Below are positions 34,671-44,345 of a stretch of 64,000 nt of DNA, in pieces (within the stretch, counting starts at the first letter, position 1; every line of letters starts with the position of its first letter). The translations under genes and the position numbers were made by a program. The DNA is from an uncultured Opitutales bacterium (GTDB lineage: Bacteria; Verrucomicrobiota; Verrucomicrobiia; Opitutales; Intestinicryptomonadaceae): NCBI GenBank assembly GCA_900545705.1, contig URAK01000001.1:62001-126000 (forward strand). The letters are read 5' to 3'. The notes below the pieces were generated by a model that worked only from the letters and a program-made list of their open reading frames with translations, was not told the origin of the DNA and searched no databases.

Positions 34671-36278
34671 TTATTTTTTAAAGGAATTTACAACCAACTC
34701 CGACAAAAATTTGTCTGGATTTTCCACGGCTTCCTTCGGTATGGAAAATTCCTCCGCGCCGGTATTGCGGGCAACAATAGCCAATCCGTGTGAATAGTCG
34801 CGGAATAGCTCTGAGCAGATTGTCTGGGCGTCTTTGTCGCGCGCGACGCAAAGGGATATTATCTTTTCTTTCGCGGCAGGTTCAAATGCGAGCTTAAATC
34901 CGTTTTCGGCATGGAATTTTTCCGCGAAGTCCGCGATGGATTCCGATATGTTTTCCCTCAAAAGATCGGCGTTGTTCACGAGCAATTTTTCAAGGCCATC
35001 CTTAGGGTTCGCGACCGTTTGGGAATCAAGCTCAAAGTGCTTTATGCCTGACGAGGGGAGATCGAATTTAAAGTCGCGCAGAGTCCTTTCGAGGACGGTC
35101 ATGAGGCCTCTCGCGCCTGTTTTTTCCTCGTAGGCGAGCTTTGCGACAGCCTCGATTGCCTCCTTTGTGACGGTGAAGTCGATTCCGTATCCGCGGAAGT
35201 CCGATTCGTATTGTCGCAAAATAGACCCCTCGGACGAAACGAGAATATTTGCCAAGTCGTCCGCTTTTAACGATTCGCATGCGACCCTAACGGGGAGCCT
35301 TCCGATAAATTCGGCTTCAAAGCCGTATTTTATAAAGTCAGAGGTTTGGGCGAATTTGAGAAATTCTGAGGGCTCTTCGTCGGGGTTTGCGCCGTCGGAA
35401 TGTTCGGAAAAGCCTATTACGCCGCGGTTCATGCGCTTTGCAATGTCTTCGCCGAGGGTGTCGAATGCGCCGCTTACTATGAACAGTATGTGGCGGGTGT
35501 TTATTGTGCGCTTCGGCTTTTTTCCGCCCCTTGCGCTCATCGCCATCTGCATTTGCCCCATCATATCCTGCGGGCTTACGACGTTCACGTTCGACTCCTC
35601 CATTAGTTTTAGGAGATTGATTTGAACTCCCCTGCCGGATACGTCCCTGCCGCCGTTGCGTCCGTCGCGGCCGGCTATTTTATCTATTTCGTCGATGTAA
35701 ACGATGCCGTATTGGGCGACATCTACATCGCCGTCGGCGGCTTTTACGAGGTCGCGCACGAGATCTTCAACGTCGCCGCCGACGTATCCTGTTTCCGAGA
35801 ATTTGGTTGCGTCGGCCTTGACAAACGGAACGCCTATAAGTTTTGCAATTGTGCGCATGAGGTACGTTTTGCCCACACCCGTCGGCCCGAGAATCAGAAT
35901 GTTTTGTTTTGCGTATTCGCGCTCGGCGAGCTTCGGATTTTGCATGCAGCGGCGTATGTGGTTGTAGTGGTCACAGATTGCGACCGACAAAACTTTTTTC
36001 GCTTCGTCCTGCTTAATTACGAATTTATCGAGATAGTCGCGTATCTCGCGCGGCTTCATTGAAAAATTGGCGATTCTTTCAAGAATTTTTGCGGACGTAT
36101 CGTTTTGTGGCGCGGAATTTTCTTCGTACGGGGCGGAGGCTCCGAACGGGGGCACAAATTCGAATCTTACGTTTTTGTTTTTCCCGAGCATTCCCTCGAG
36201 CTGTTTTTTGAGTTCTTCGAGGGGGTTTTCTTCATTGTCTTTTTTTGGAGTGTCGTCCGTTGGAGGATTTGTATTCAT
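34671..36278 (-). CDS. ClpX-like AAA+ unfoldase with duplicated C-terminal small domain
   Basis: A 535-residue AAA+ protein close to ClpX. Walker A GPTGVGKT is at 131-138, pore loop GYVG at 164-167, Walker B VYIDEIDK at 193-200, ClpP-docking IGF at 288-290, and sensor-2 GAR at 388-390. It lacks the N-terminal Cys4 zinc domain of ClpX, which is replaced by a charged 75-residue segment. It is about 110 residues longer than ClpX at the C-terminus. Residues 459-530 resemble residues 365-434, including the FxLx...VxNPxxxLxxLV ending, so the small domain seems tandemly duplicated, with the second copy lacking the sensor-2 Arg. The IGF loop suggests that it still works with ClpP. Confidence 0.85.
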   Translation of the reverse strand: MNTNPPTDDTPKKDNEENPLEELKKQLEGMLGKNKNVRFEFVPPFGASAPYEENSAPQNDTSAKILERIANFSMKPREIRDYLDKFVIKQDEAKKVLSVAICDHYNHIRRCMQNPKLAEREYAKQNILILGPTGVGKTYLMRTIAKLIGVPFVKADATKFSETGYVGGDVEDLVRDLVKAADGDVDVAQYGIVYIDEIDKIAGRDGRNGGRDVSGRGVQINLLKLMEESNVNVVSPQDMMGQMQMAMSARGGKKPKRTINTRHILFIVSGAFDTLGEDIAKRMNRGVIGFSEHSDGANPDEEPSEFLKFAQTSDFIKYGFEAEFIGRLPVRVACESLKADDLANILVSSEGSILRQYESDFRGYGIDFTVTKEAIEAVAKLAYEEKTGARGLMTVLERTLRDFKFDLPSSGIKHFELDSQTVANPKDGLEKLLVNNADLLRENISESIADFAEKFHAENGFKLAFEPAAKEKIISLCVARDKDAQTICSELFRDYSHGLAIVARNTGAEEFSIPKEAVENPDKFLSELVVNSFKK

Positions 36279-36504
36279 ATCTAAAATTTTGCGAAAAGCT
36301 GTTTATATAAAGGTCGGATTTTTGTGTAAAGTCTTTAAATAATTTGAAAAAAACATCAGAATTATATTGACTTTCAATATCGAAAGATAATGCTATTCCT
36401 TTTAGTAAAAGTGCCGAAAGATGCGATCGGTAATTGAAGGTATTTAAAATGTTTTTTATACGCATCGAAAGAAGATTTTTTAACTGATTCAAGATAGGCA
36501 AAAT

Positions 36505-36858
36505 ATGCAAAATCTTACCAAGAGAGAAATAGTTCAGGAAATTTACAAGGCTAAAGAAGAATGCCGCCGCGGCGATATTCTGCAAAACGATGTAAAAGAC
36601 ATAGTTCAGCGCACGCTCGATATACTTTGCGCGTCGCTCGTCAAGGGCAGAAATGTGGAGCTCAGAAACTTCGGCGTGTTTGAAGTTCAAATACGCAAGC
36701 CGCGCGTTGGGCGCAATCCTACAAAGCCCGCCGACGACGTCGTTATCCCCAAGAGGGCTATCGTAAAGTTTAAAGCTGGCAAGGAACTAAAAGCAGCTCT
36801 TAAGAAGCTCGATCTGTCCATAGTGGAAAAGAGCAAGGCAGCAAGAGCCAGAAAATAA
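36505..36858 (+). CDS. HU/IHF-family DNA-binding protein
   Basis: A 117-residue histone-like protein. It has the N-terminal helix pair (LTKREIVQEIYKA), RNVELRNFGVFEV and the beta-arm RKPRVGRNPTKP with the DNA-intercalating Pro, as in IHF subunits. The C-terminal 20 residues are Lys/Ala-rich (SIVEKSKAARARK), an extension beyond the usual 90-100 residues. It probably bends DNA as a homodimer. The stop precedes the hisS start by one base, so the two genes are co-transcribed. Transcription diverges from the ClpX-like gene. Confidence 0.9.
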   Translation: MQNLTKREIVQEIYKAKEECRRGDILQNDVKDIVQRTLDILCASLVKGRNVELRNFGVFEVQIRKPRVGRNPTKPADDVVIPKRAIVKFKAGKELKAALKKLDLSIVEKSKAARARK

Positions 36859-36859
36859 G

Positions 36860-38173
36860 ATGTTTAAGACTCTCCCAGGGTTTAGAGAGTTTTATCCCGA
36901 CGATTGCGCCAAACGCAACTTCATATTTTCCAAATGGCGCAAGACCGCAGAAACTTTCGGTTTTAGAGAATTTGACCCGCCCGTATTGGAGCAGGTCGAA
37001 CTCTTTACCGAAAAGAGCGGAGAGGAAATAAAGTCGCAGCTGTTTGAATTTGTGGACAAGGGCGGCCGTGGGGTATCTTTGCGTCCAGAGATGACTCCGT
37101 CTCTAGCGAGAATGGTCGGAGCGAAAGCAGCCGGCATACGCCGTCCGGTAAAATGGTTCGCAATAGGCGAAAACTACCGGTACGAACGCCAACAAAAGGG
37201 AAGGCTGCGCGCATTCTATCAATATAACGCAGATATACTCGGAGACGACTCGATAAATGCCGACGCCGAAGTAATCGCGCTTCTCATAGAATCTTTGCGC
37301 GCTTTTGGCCTCACCGAAAAAGAGTTTAAACTAAGGCTCGGTGACCGAACCCTGTGGGTGCTGTTCCTCCAAAATATGGGTGTGGAGGAAAATTTTATTA
37401 TTCCCGTGCTTTCCGTCATAGATAAGATGGAAAAAGTTTCCGCGGAAGCTTTGGCGGAAATGGCCGAAAAGGCGCTTGAGGGCTCGAAGGCCGACGCGAA
37501 AGCCCTAATGGCCGCCGCGAAGGACTTTATAAAAGCCTCGACTCTCGACGAAATAAGGGCGTCTTTCGATCTGTCTTCTGAACTCGCTGAAAAAATCGAT
37601 GCGCGCATATCCGATTGGCGCATATTGATTTCCCTCCTGTCCTCAATGGGGGTGGGCGAATATGTGTCGATAGACCTCGGTATTGTAAGAGGCCTTGCGT
37701 ACTATACGGGGTTCGTCTTTGAGGCTTTCCAAACGGTCGGTTCCGGGCGCGCTTTGGCGGGCGGGGGCAGGTACGATAATCTCGTAAAAAAGCTCGGCTA
37801 TCAGGATATGCCGGCTGTCGGATTCGGAATGGGAGATGTCACAGTTTCGGATCTTCTCGAACTTGTGGGCAAGATGGGTACCGACGCTCGGCCGCTCGAA
37901 GTTTATGTCGCAATAGGCTCTCCAAATTGCAGGGACAAGTCTTTGGAGATTGTTTCAACCCTCAGAAGGGCGGGGTACAGGACAGATTATCCGTTCAAGG
38001 ACGTTTCTTTCGGAAAGCAGTTTAAGCAGGCTGACGCGCTCGGGGCAAAATTCGCGGTTGTAGTGGGTGAAGACGAAGTTGCGAAAGGCTCTGCCAAGGT
38101 AAAAAGGCTCTCAACGGGCGAGGAAACGTTCGTAGAGTTTGGCGATTTGGTTGATTTTCTCGCCCAGTCATAG
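36860..38173 (+). CDS. hisS: Histidine--tRNA ligase
   Basis: A 437-residue class II aminoacyl-tRNA synthetase. Motif 1 is near the N-terminus; motif 2 is FAIGENYRYERQQKGRLRAF; the His-binding loop is GIVRGLAYYTGFVFE; motif 3 is near AVGFGMGDVTVSDLL; the anticodon domain (VYVAIGS...) ends the protein. The RGLAYYTG variant (Ala where many bacterial HisRS have Asp) and the FRYER/YRYERxQKGRLR motif place it with the HisRS subgroup seen in alphaproteobacteria and some other phyla. Full length argues against HisZ. It is coupled to the HU/IHF gene. Confidence 0.93.
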   Translation: MFKTLPGFREFYPDDCAKRNFIFSKWRKTAETFGFREFDPPVLEQVELFTEKSGEEIKSQLFEFVDKGGRGVSLRPEMTPSLARMVGAKAAGIRRPVKWFAIGENYRYERQQKGRLRAFYQYNADILGDDSINADAEVIALLIESLRAFGLTEKEFKLRLGDRTLWVLFLQNMGVEENFIIPVLSVIDKMEKVSAEALAEMAEKALEGSKADAKALMAAAKDFIKASTLDEIRASFDLSSELAEKIDARISDWRILISLLSSMGVGEYVSIDLGIVRGLAYYTGFVFEAFQTVGSGRALAGGGRYDNLVKKLGYQDMPAVGFGMGDVTVSDLLELVGKMGTDARPLEVYVAIGSPNCRDKSLEIVSTLRRAGYRTDYPFKDVSFGKQFKQADALGAKFAVVVGEDEVAKGSAKVKRLSTGEETFVEFGDLVDFLAQS

Positions 38174-38266
38174 TTGCAGACTATTTATTTTTTTGCGGGC
38201 ATTGCGCAGCTTTGCCGTTATTTCTTATAGCCGCAATGCTTGCTGTTATTTCGGCGTAGCGGTGCG

Positions 38267-38289
38267 GCGATTTGCATCGCGCGTTTTTT
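38267..38289 (+). terminator. Weak putative terminator after hisS
   Basis: A short stem GCGAT/ATCGC with loop TTGC (38267-38280), followed after three bases by T6 (38284-38289). It lies about 95 bases past the hisS stop. The stem is short, so confidence is low. Confidence 0.35.
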
Positions 38290-38317
38290 AATTCCGTTGG
38301 CGCGATAAATCAAGAAA

Positions 38318-39640
38318 TTATACGGTGCATAGGAATACGCACATTACTGCAAATAAAAGCCATGTGGCGGGGGCGATTTTCCTCGCGCGTTTTGTAGCGC
38401 ACATGAGCAGGACATAAGCTACTATGCCGAAAGCAAATCCCTCGGAAATCTTAAAGCACAAAGCAACCATCATTATACAAAAGAATACGGGAATCAGCTC
38501 CGCGGGATCGGAGAAATTTATTTGGGATACGCTTTGAAACATTAGAATCCCGATTATAATCAGCGCCGGCGCTGTTGCTGCCGCAGGAACTGCATTTATA
38601 AGAGGCGAGAGAAATAGCGCCGCAATAAAGAATAGGCCCGTAAATATTGATGTCAGCCCCGTCTTGCCACCCGATTCTATTCCCGCTGAGGATTCCACGT
38701 ACGCGCCGGTTGTGGACGTGCCAAGCAATGCGCCTATGATAGTTGCCGAGGCGTCGGCGGTCAGAGCCCTTCCCATTTTTGGGAAAGTCCCGTCGGGGCG
38801 CATAATCCCGCATCTGTTAGCCATTGCAACAACTGTCGCTATGGTATCGAGCAAGTCGAGCATTAGCAGCACGAATATTACTGGAGCGGCTTTTTGGAAT
38901 TCCCTGAACGGATAGGCGAAGTCGAGCTGCATAAATGTTTCGGAAATTCCGTGCGGCATAGAGAAAACCGCGTTCGGAATTTGCGCCATGCGCTTGCCGG
39001 TGGAGTCGTCGACGAAAAATGCGACAGCCGTCATTGCGGCGATGGATATTATTATTGCCGCCCTTACTTTTTTTACGTAAAGAATCGCAAGCAGCGCGAT
39101 ACCCGCAAGCGCGAACAGGCATTCCGGAGAGGACAATATGCCGCCGGTCACGAGGGTCACAGGATTTGAGACGACAAGCTTTGCCGACTGCAACCCGAAA
39201 AATGCTATAAACATTCCTATTCCGCATTGGAGCGCAATCTGCATTGGGCGCGGCACTCCCATAATCAGCTTTTCGCGGATTCCCGTTATGGAAATTATGA
39301 AGAAAAAAATGCCGTTGTAAAAGGTGAGCGCAAGGGCTTCCTGCCATTTAAGGCCCATCCCAATGCAAACAATGACGGAGAAATACGTATTTGTTCCCAT
39401 GGTGGGCGCGAGGGCAACAGGCAAATTTGCCAACACCGCCATCAAGGCGCAACCTATCGCAGCCGCAACGGCTGTGACAGTCACGAGAGCCGCCTTGTCC
39501 ATTCCTGTCTGGGACAGTATTGCAGGATTTACCGCCAAAATGTACGACATCGCAATGAATGTTGCGAATCCGGCAAGCAGCTCGTTTGGCACTGTGGAGC
39601 CGCGCTCGCCGAGGCGAAAAAATTTTTCCAGGAATTTCAT
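38318..39640 (-). CDS. NCS2-family (AzgA-type) purine permease
   Basis: A 440-residue transporter with about 12-14 hydrophobic helices. Family motifs are ALAPTMGTNTYFS, which takes the place of APGMGLNAYF in AzgA, LCGIG-like QCGIGMFIAFFGLQ, and DLLDTIATVVAMANR, with GTSTTGAYVESSAGIESGGKTGL, the conserved AzgA/PbuG segment. Members import adenine, guanine or hypoxanthine with protons. It is a single-gene unit between hisS and the yifB gene. Confidence 0.9.
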   Translation of the reverse strand: MKFLEKFFRLGERGSTVPNELLAGFATFIAMSYILAVNPAILSQTGMDKAALVTVTAVAAAIGCALMAVLANLPVALAPTMGTNTYFSVIVCIGMGLKWQEALALTFYNGIFFFIISITGIREKLIMGVPRPMQIALQCGIGMFIAFFGLQSAKLVVSNPVTLVTGGILSSPECLFALAGIALLAILYVKKVRAAIIISIAAMTAVAFFVDDSTGKRMAQIPNAVFSMPHGISETFMQLDFAYPFREFQKAAPVIFVLLMLDLLDTIATVVAMANRCGIMRPDGTFPKMGRALTADASATIIGALLGTSTTGAYVESSAGIESGGKTGLTSIFTGLFFIAALFLSPLINAVPAAATAPALIIIGILMFQSVSQINFSDPAELIPVFFCIMMVALCFKISEGFAFGIVAYVLLMCATKRARKIAPATWLLFAVMCVFLCTV

Positions 39641-39690
39641 ATATGCAAAGAGTGTGAAATAACGCTTTTTAATTCGGGTTATGTAAAAAT

Positions 39691-41223
39691 TTACTGTCTG
39701 TCGAGAGAGCGGTAGTTTATAGCCTCCAAGAGCTGGTGTGTCTGAATGTCTTCCGAGGCTTCAAGGTCGGCGATAGTCCGGGCGACTTTTAGGATTCTGT
39801 CCCAAGCACGCGCCGATAGCCCGAGTTCTTCCATGGCTGAGGTCAACATGGAAATCTGTTCGTTTGTAAGTTGGCAGAATTTTCTGATTTGCGAGCTTGT
39901 CATTGCGGCGTTTACGAGATCCGTTCGCCCGTATGGGGCAAAGCGGCGCTTTTGTATTTCCCTCGCGGCCTCGACTCTCTTGCGGATTTCCGCGGAGGAT
40001 TCCCCTTTCGAGGCTTTTGCAAGATCGCTCACCGGCAGGGCGGAAGCCTCAACATGAATGTCGATTCTATCGAGCAGTGGACCCGAAACTCGCGCCCTGT
40101 AAGCCTGCACCTGCGCGGGAGTGCATGTGCATTTTCGGCGGGGGTCCCCCAGATATCCGCATTTGCAGGGGTTCATCGCCGCGACAAGCATAAATTTGCA
40201 GGGATAGGTTATTTTGCCCGCCGCGCGGGAAATTGTAAGCTTGCCGTCTTCCATAGGCTGCCTGAGGTTGTCGAGAATCGAGCCGAATTCTGGAAGCTCG
40301 TCTAGAAACAGAACTCCATTGTGCGCGAGCGACACTTCGCCGGGACGCGGGTTTGGGCCGCCTCCGGCGAGCCCTACGCGGCTGATTGTGTGGTGGGGCG
40401 CCCTAAATGGGCGTCTAAAAAATTTGTTTTCCGAAAACTGCGTAAGCCCAGCCGCGGAATATATGCCGAGGATTTCGAGAAATTCGTCGAGTGTCGGCAG
40501 TGGCATTATTGATGGAATGCGCTTTGCAATCATGCTCTTTCCAGATCCCGGCGGGCCTACCATTAGAATATTGTGCCCGCCTGCGACGGCGACCTCGACG
40601 GCTCTGCGCACTTGATGTTGCCCTTTTACGTCGGCAAAGTCCGGCATGCCTTCCGATTGTTGGGGAATGTTGAAGGGCGATTCTGACGCCCTGATTGGCT
40701 CAAGGGTTGTTTTGCCCCTTAGAAAATTTACGAGTTCGCTGAGATCGCGCGGGGCGAGCGCGTCAACGCCGTCCACAAGCGCGGCTTCGGCGGCTGATTC
40801 CGGGGGCAGTATTACGCCTTTTTTACCGAGCCTGCGCGCGAGCAGCGCGAGCGACACTCCGCCGCAGATGTGCCTCAAATCCCCGGATAGGCTCAATTCG
40901 CCCGCAATGATGTAGTCGGATAGTTTGTTTTCATCGAGCTCGCCGATGGACGCGAGGATTCCAAGACATATTGGGAGGTCGTATATTGGCCCTTCTTTTT
41001 TTATGTCTCCGGGCGCGAGATTGACCGTCATTTTGGTAAACGGCATGGAGAATCCGCTGTTAGAGAGGGCCGAGGATACGCGGTTTATGGATTCTTTTAC
41101 GGCTGCGTCGGGGAGACCCACGACGAAAGTTTTTGGTTCGCCCCTCTCCCCGGAATTTACCTCTACCTGTACCGGCAGCGCCTCGACTCCGACGAGTGCG
41201 CCAGAATTTACCCTTGCCAACAT
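39691..41223 (-). CDS. yifB: YifB/ComM-family Mg-chelatase-like AAA ATPase
   Basis: A 510-residue protein. An N-terminal Lon-protease-like fold (residues 1-170; VEVNSGERGEPKTFVVGLPDAAVKES) precedes the AAA module with Walker A GPPGSGKSM, Walker B GVLFLDELPEF, a cysteine cluster (MNPCKCGYLGDPRRKCTC), and sensor elements ending in SARAWDRILKVARTIADL. ComM is a helicase that promotes branch migration of incoming DNA during natural transformation. With pilin genes in the same window this is suggestive, but the pilins here are not clearly competence pilins. Confidence 0.93.
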   Translation of the reverse strand: MLARVNSGALVGVEALPVQVEVNSGERGEPKTFVVGLPDAAVKESINRVSSALSNSGFSMPFTKMTVNLAPGDIKKEGPIYDLPICLGILASIGELDENKLSDYIIAGELSLSGDLRHICGGVSLALLARRLGKKGVILPPESAAEAALVDGVDALAPRDLSELVNFLRGKTTLEPIRASESPFNIPQQSEGMPDFADVKGQHQVRRAVEVAVAGGHNILMVGPPGSGKSMIAKRIPSIMPLPTLDEFLEILGIYSAAGLTQFSENKFFRRPFRAPHHTISRVGLAGGGPNPRPGEVSLAHNGVLFLDELPEFGSILDNLRQPMEDGKLTISRAAGKITYPCKFMLVAAMNPCKCGYLGDPRRKCTCTPAQVQAYRARVSGPLLDRIDIHVEASALPVSDLAKASKGESSAEIRKRVEAAREIQKRRFAPYGRTDLVNAAMTSSQIRKFCQLTNEQISMLTSAMEELGLSARAWDRILKVARTIADLEASEDIQTHQLLEAINYRSLDRQ

Positions 41224-41349
41224 CTATCAAAAAAATTTATGCGGTGAATTTATTTCCGGTAATTATATTATTTGCAAGACGTTTCGCGCAAGAATAAATA
41301 CACCGTAATGTCTTGATTTAACGTCGGAATTTATCCAATATTTTCACCG

Positions 41350-41889
41350 ATGGATATGGGCGAAGCGCAAGGAAGGCTCGAAACGGCAGCGCGGGCTGTA
41401 TTTGAAATTTTTAAGGCGGGAAATCTTACCCTCTGCGCGGCTGAATCGTGCACAGGCGGGCTGGTCGGTTCGTCGATAGTTGGGATTCCCGGGGCGAGCT
41501 CGATATTTAAAGGATCGGCCGTATGCTACTGCGACGCATCTAAAATTTCCATCTTGGGCGTGCGTCGCGATACGATAGATAATTTCTTTGCCGAGAGCAG
41601 GCAATGCTCCATTGAAATGGCGCGCGGGGCTCTTAGGATCTTCGGCGCGGACGCTGCGGTTTCTACGACGGGATTTCTCGATGCCAACGTGGGTGGAAAG
41701 CCGCAAGAGCTCGCAGGAAAGGTTTTCGTATGCGCTTGCGTGAGAGTAGACGGCGGAAAAACTTCGGAATTTTGCTCGCAAATATCCCTCGATACAAATG
41801 CCGACAGAAATTTGAATAGAACCATAACGGCGGCTTGCGCCCTCGAATCCCTCAGACTTGCAATATCATCAATACGTCCTCAAATATGA
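41350..41889 (+). CDS. pncC: CinA C-terminal domain protein (nicotinamide-nucleotide amidase)
   Basis: A 179-residue protein consisting only of the CinA C-terminal domain. TLCAAESCTGGLVGSSIVG, FKGSAVCYCDASK and GADAAVSTTGFLDANVGGK match PncC, which deamidates nicotinamide mononucleotide to nicotinate mononucleotide in pyridine-nucleotide recycling. The N-terminal molybdopterin-like domain of full-length CinA is absent. The stop TGA overlaps the sppA ATG (ATGA at 41886), so translation is coupled. The ATG at 41350 is assumed; ATG 41356 is also possible. Confidence 0.9.
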   Translation: MDMGEAQGRLETAARAVFEIFKAGNLTLCAAESCTGGLVGSSIVGIPGASSIFKGSAVCYCDASKISILGVRRDTIDNFFAESRQCSIEMARGALRIFGADAAVSTTGFLDANVGGKPQELAGKVFVCACVRVDGGKTSEFCSQISLDTNADRNLNRTITAACALESLRLAISSIRPQI

Positions 41890-43679
41890 TTGCCTTCCTT
41901 AGAAATTTTTGCGCCTCGTTGGCGGCTTTGATAGTATTTTTTATAGCAGTGCCTTTCGCGTTTCTGGTTATAATCGCGGCTGTGATTGCGTCAATCGGCG
42001 AGAGGGACAAATCCGAGGTATCAAATGGCGGAGTCCTCGTATTAGATCTGTCGGACGGGGTTTCCGAGACTTCTCCCGCAAGCAATTTTAAGATTCGCGG
42101 TAAATTTTTTAAAACTCCCCCCGAAAGCACTTTTGATATATGCGCTAAAATACGTGCAGCGGCGGCAGACCTATCTGTGAATGCCTTGTTGATTAAGGGA
42201 AGTGCGGCAGATTCGCCTTCTGGAATGTCGCTCGCGCAGGCTTCTGAAATACGGGCGGCTATCGAGAAATTTTCCGAGAAGGGGAAGGTGGCTTATGCGT
42301 ATCTCGAAAATCCCTGCTTTGCGGACTATTATTTGGCGAGCGCCGCGAGCGCCGTAATAATGAATCCCTTCGGTTCGATGGAATACAAAGGGCTGGCATT
42401 GCAGAGCGTATTTTTGGGAGGGGCGATGAAAAAGTACGGCATTGGAGTTGCGCTTGTAAAGTCTGGCGAGTTTAAGAGCGCTGGCGAGATGTTTACATCG
42501 GATAAAATGCCAGAATCCCAAAAAGCGCATTTGTCGAAAGTCCTTCAATCTCTCTGGAGCGGTTGCCAGTCGCAGATATCGGCTTCGCGCGGTATACCGG
42601 AAGCAACACTGTCCAAAATTGCGCGCGAAAAGGCAGTATTTTCAGCCTACGACGCCAAGAAGTTCGGGTTTGTTGACGAACTTATGTATGCCGACACATT
42701 AATTGAAATGCTAAAAACTACGTACGGCGAAAATGGCAATACTTTTAAAAATTTAAATATCCGCGACTATTCCTTGCCCGTAAATTATGACACGTCAAAA
42801 ATTGCTGTTGTTGCTCTTGAAGGGGAAATTTGCGAAGACTCTGCGTTGTCGAGCAGAATGTCGGCAAAAAAAATAGCCGGAATACTCCGCCGCATTCGCG
42901 CCGATAAATATGTTAAAGCAGTAGTGCTGAGAATAGACAGCCCCGGAGGAAGCGCATATGCGAGCGAGATCGTCCGCAGGGAAGTTGAGGCTCTTTCACA
43001 AAAGGTGAAAGTAGTTGCCTCATTCGGCTCCACCGCCGCAAGCGGAGCCTACTGGATTTCAACAGCAGCCCACAAAATATGCGCCGACGCATCTACGATA
43101 ACGGGTTCGATAGGCGTATTTTCAGTCGGCTTTGACATAGAAAAAATTGCGGCTGAACACGGGGTGAAATTCGACGGCGTAAAAACCGACCCTATGGCTG
43201 ATTTTATGTCGGCTTTCCGCGCGGCGGACGATAGGGATTTGGCGAAAATGAAAGAGTTGTGCGACGAGGTGTACGAAAGGTTCGTTATGCTTGTTTGCAA
43301 GTCCCGCAAAATGGCTGTCAAAGACGTTGAAAAAATTGCCGACGGCAAGATTTATACAGGGACTCAGGCTTTGGAAATAGGTCTGTGCGATTCTATCGGT
43401 GGGGTTGAAAGCGCAATAAAAGAGGCTGCAAAACTTGCGGATATTAGCGGCTACAAGGTTGTCCAATACCCGAAATACGATCCGATTAGCGAGATTTTTC
43501 CTGTCGATTCCGCAAGCGCGGAAATATTGGGTAAAGCGCCGTCAATATTCGGCGCGAAATTTAATAAGTGCGCGGCGTTTGTCGAGGAGACCGCGAAACT
43601 TTCGCGGGCTCCGTTAAAAAGGAGAGTTTATATGCGCATTTTCCCGTCCGTTGAATTATCCGGCGTTTCAGGAGAGTAG
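41886..43679 (+). CDS. sppA: Signal peptide peptidase SppA, double-domain (67K) type
   Basis: A 597-residue membrane-anchored serine protease from ATG 41886 (the frame is open to 41835, but that lies inside pncC). An N-terminal helix (residues 10-35) anchors two ClpP-like repeats. The catalytic Lys is in VKSGEFKSAGEMF in the first repeat and the nucleophile Ser in GSTAASGAYWIST in the second, matching the E. coli arrangement. LRIDSPGGS precedes the Ser region. It degrades cleaved signal peptides in the membrane. It is coupled to pncC. Confidence 0.93.
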   Translation: MIAFLRNFCASLAALIVFFIAVPFAFLVIIAAVIASIGERDKSEVSNGGVLVLDLSDGVSETSPASNFKIRGKFFKTPPESTFDICAKIRAAAADLSVNALLIKGSAADSPSGMSLAQASEIRAAIEKFSEKGKVAYAYLENPCFADYYLASAASAVIMNPFGSMEYKGLALQSVFLGGAMKKYGIGVALVKSGEFKSAGEMFTSDKMPESQKAHLSKVLQSLWSGCQSQISASRGIPEATLSKIAREKAVFSAYDAKKFGFVDELMYADTLIEMLKTTYGENGNTFKNLNIRDYSLPVNYDTSKIAVVALEGEICEDSALSSRMSAKKIAGILRRIRADKYVKAVVLRIDSPGGSAYASEIVRREVEALSQKVKVVASFGSTAASGAYWISTAAHKICADASTITGSIGVFSVGFDIEKIAAEHGVKFDGVKTDPMADFMSAFRAADDRDLAKMKELCDEVYERFVMLVCKSRKMAVKDVEKIADGKIYTGTQALEIGLCDSIGGVESAIKEAAKLADISGYKVVQYPKYDPISEIFPVDSASAEILGKAPSIFGAKFNKCAAFVEETAKLSRAPLKRRVYMRIFPSVELSGVSGE

Positions 43680-44345
43680 AGCGCGGTTTTGTTGTATCAA
43701 TATGCAGGAGGGCTTGCGGGGATAAGTTTTATTCTGCGGGATTTTTCAGTGCATGCGATTTTTTAATCCACAAAATATGAGCAATCCAATCTCTATTCCG
43801 CAATATTTCGCGAATCTGGAGACTCAAAAGTGGTCAATAAGTATCTGCAAAGAAAACTATATTCTATGGGTAATTTTTCTTGGTAGGCATTGTAAATGCT
43901 TGGACGGCAGACTTGTTGGAGAAATAAAAATCAGGTTTCCAAAATGCGAATTTTTTATATCGCTTTTTTATTGCATTGGGCGGCAACTGTATTGAGGGGG
44001 ATATTAATTTTATAGGATATTAAGCGGCTAATAACTTTGCGATTTTTAGTTTCCCAGCGCGCCGCGGTGTATTTCCTTTGCGCGAGGAAATTGCATATAC
44101 TGGAAACAGTGAGAGAGTTTTCTCTTTTTTAATGGCTTATTGTTGCAAGTGTATTCTGCGTAGTGCCATTTTCAATGCTTCTTGAGGATTTTATGCCTTT
44201 ATGCCGCGGGAATGGGATATATATTGGATTTCCCCAAGAATTTTTTATAATTTACGCCGCTGAACTGCGGCAAAAAATCTATAAAGAGGAAGGGTGCGCC
44301 CAGCGAAAGGCGCACCCAGTTTAGCTTCTATTTTATTTGGAAAAT
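43680..44345. other. Long intergenic region, mostly featureless
   Basis: These 666 bases between sppA and the tailed CBM-like gene are AT-rich. A 72-80-residue ORF (43753/43780-43995) lacks a ribosome site and recognisable sequence; I do not call it a gene. The only clear element is the hairpin at 44292-44317. It could hold decayed sequence. Confidence 0.4.
44292..44317 (-). terminator. Hairpin after the Lys/Ala-tailed CBM-like gene
   Basis: A perfect 9-bp stem GGGTGCGCC (44292-44300) and GGCGCACCC (44309-44317) with an 8-base loop. It starts 28 bases after the stop of the minus-strand gene ending at 44346. The minus-strand tract downstream is TTCCTCTTT, only partly T-rich, but the stem is strong. 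Confidence 0.7.

Noticed and set aside
43753..43995. 80-residue ORF after sppA
   Set aside because: No Shine-Dalgarno, no recognisable sequence, and it lies in an AT-rich spacer. It cannot be excluded but is not supported.
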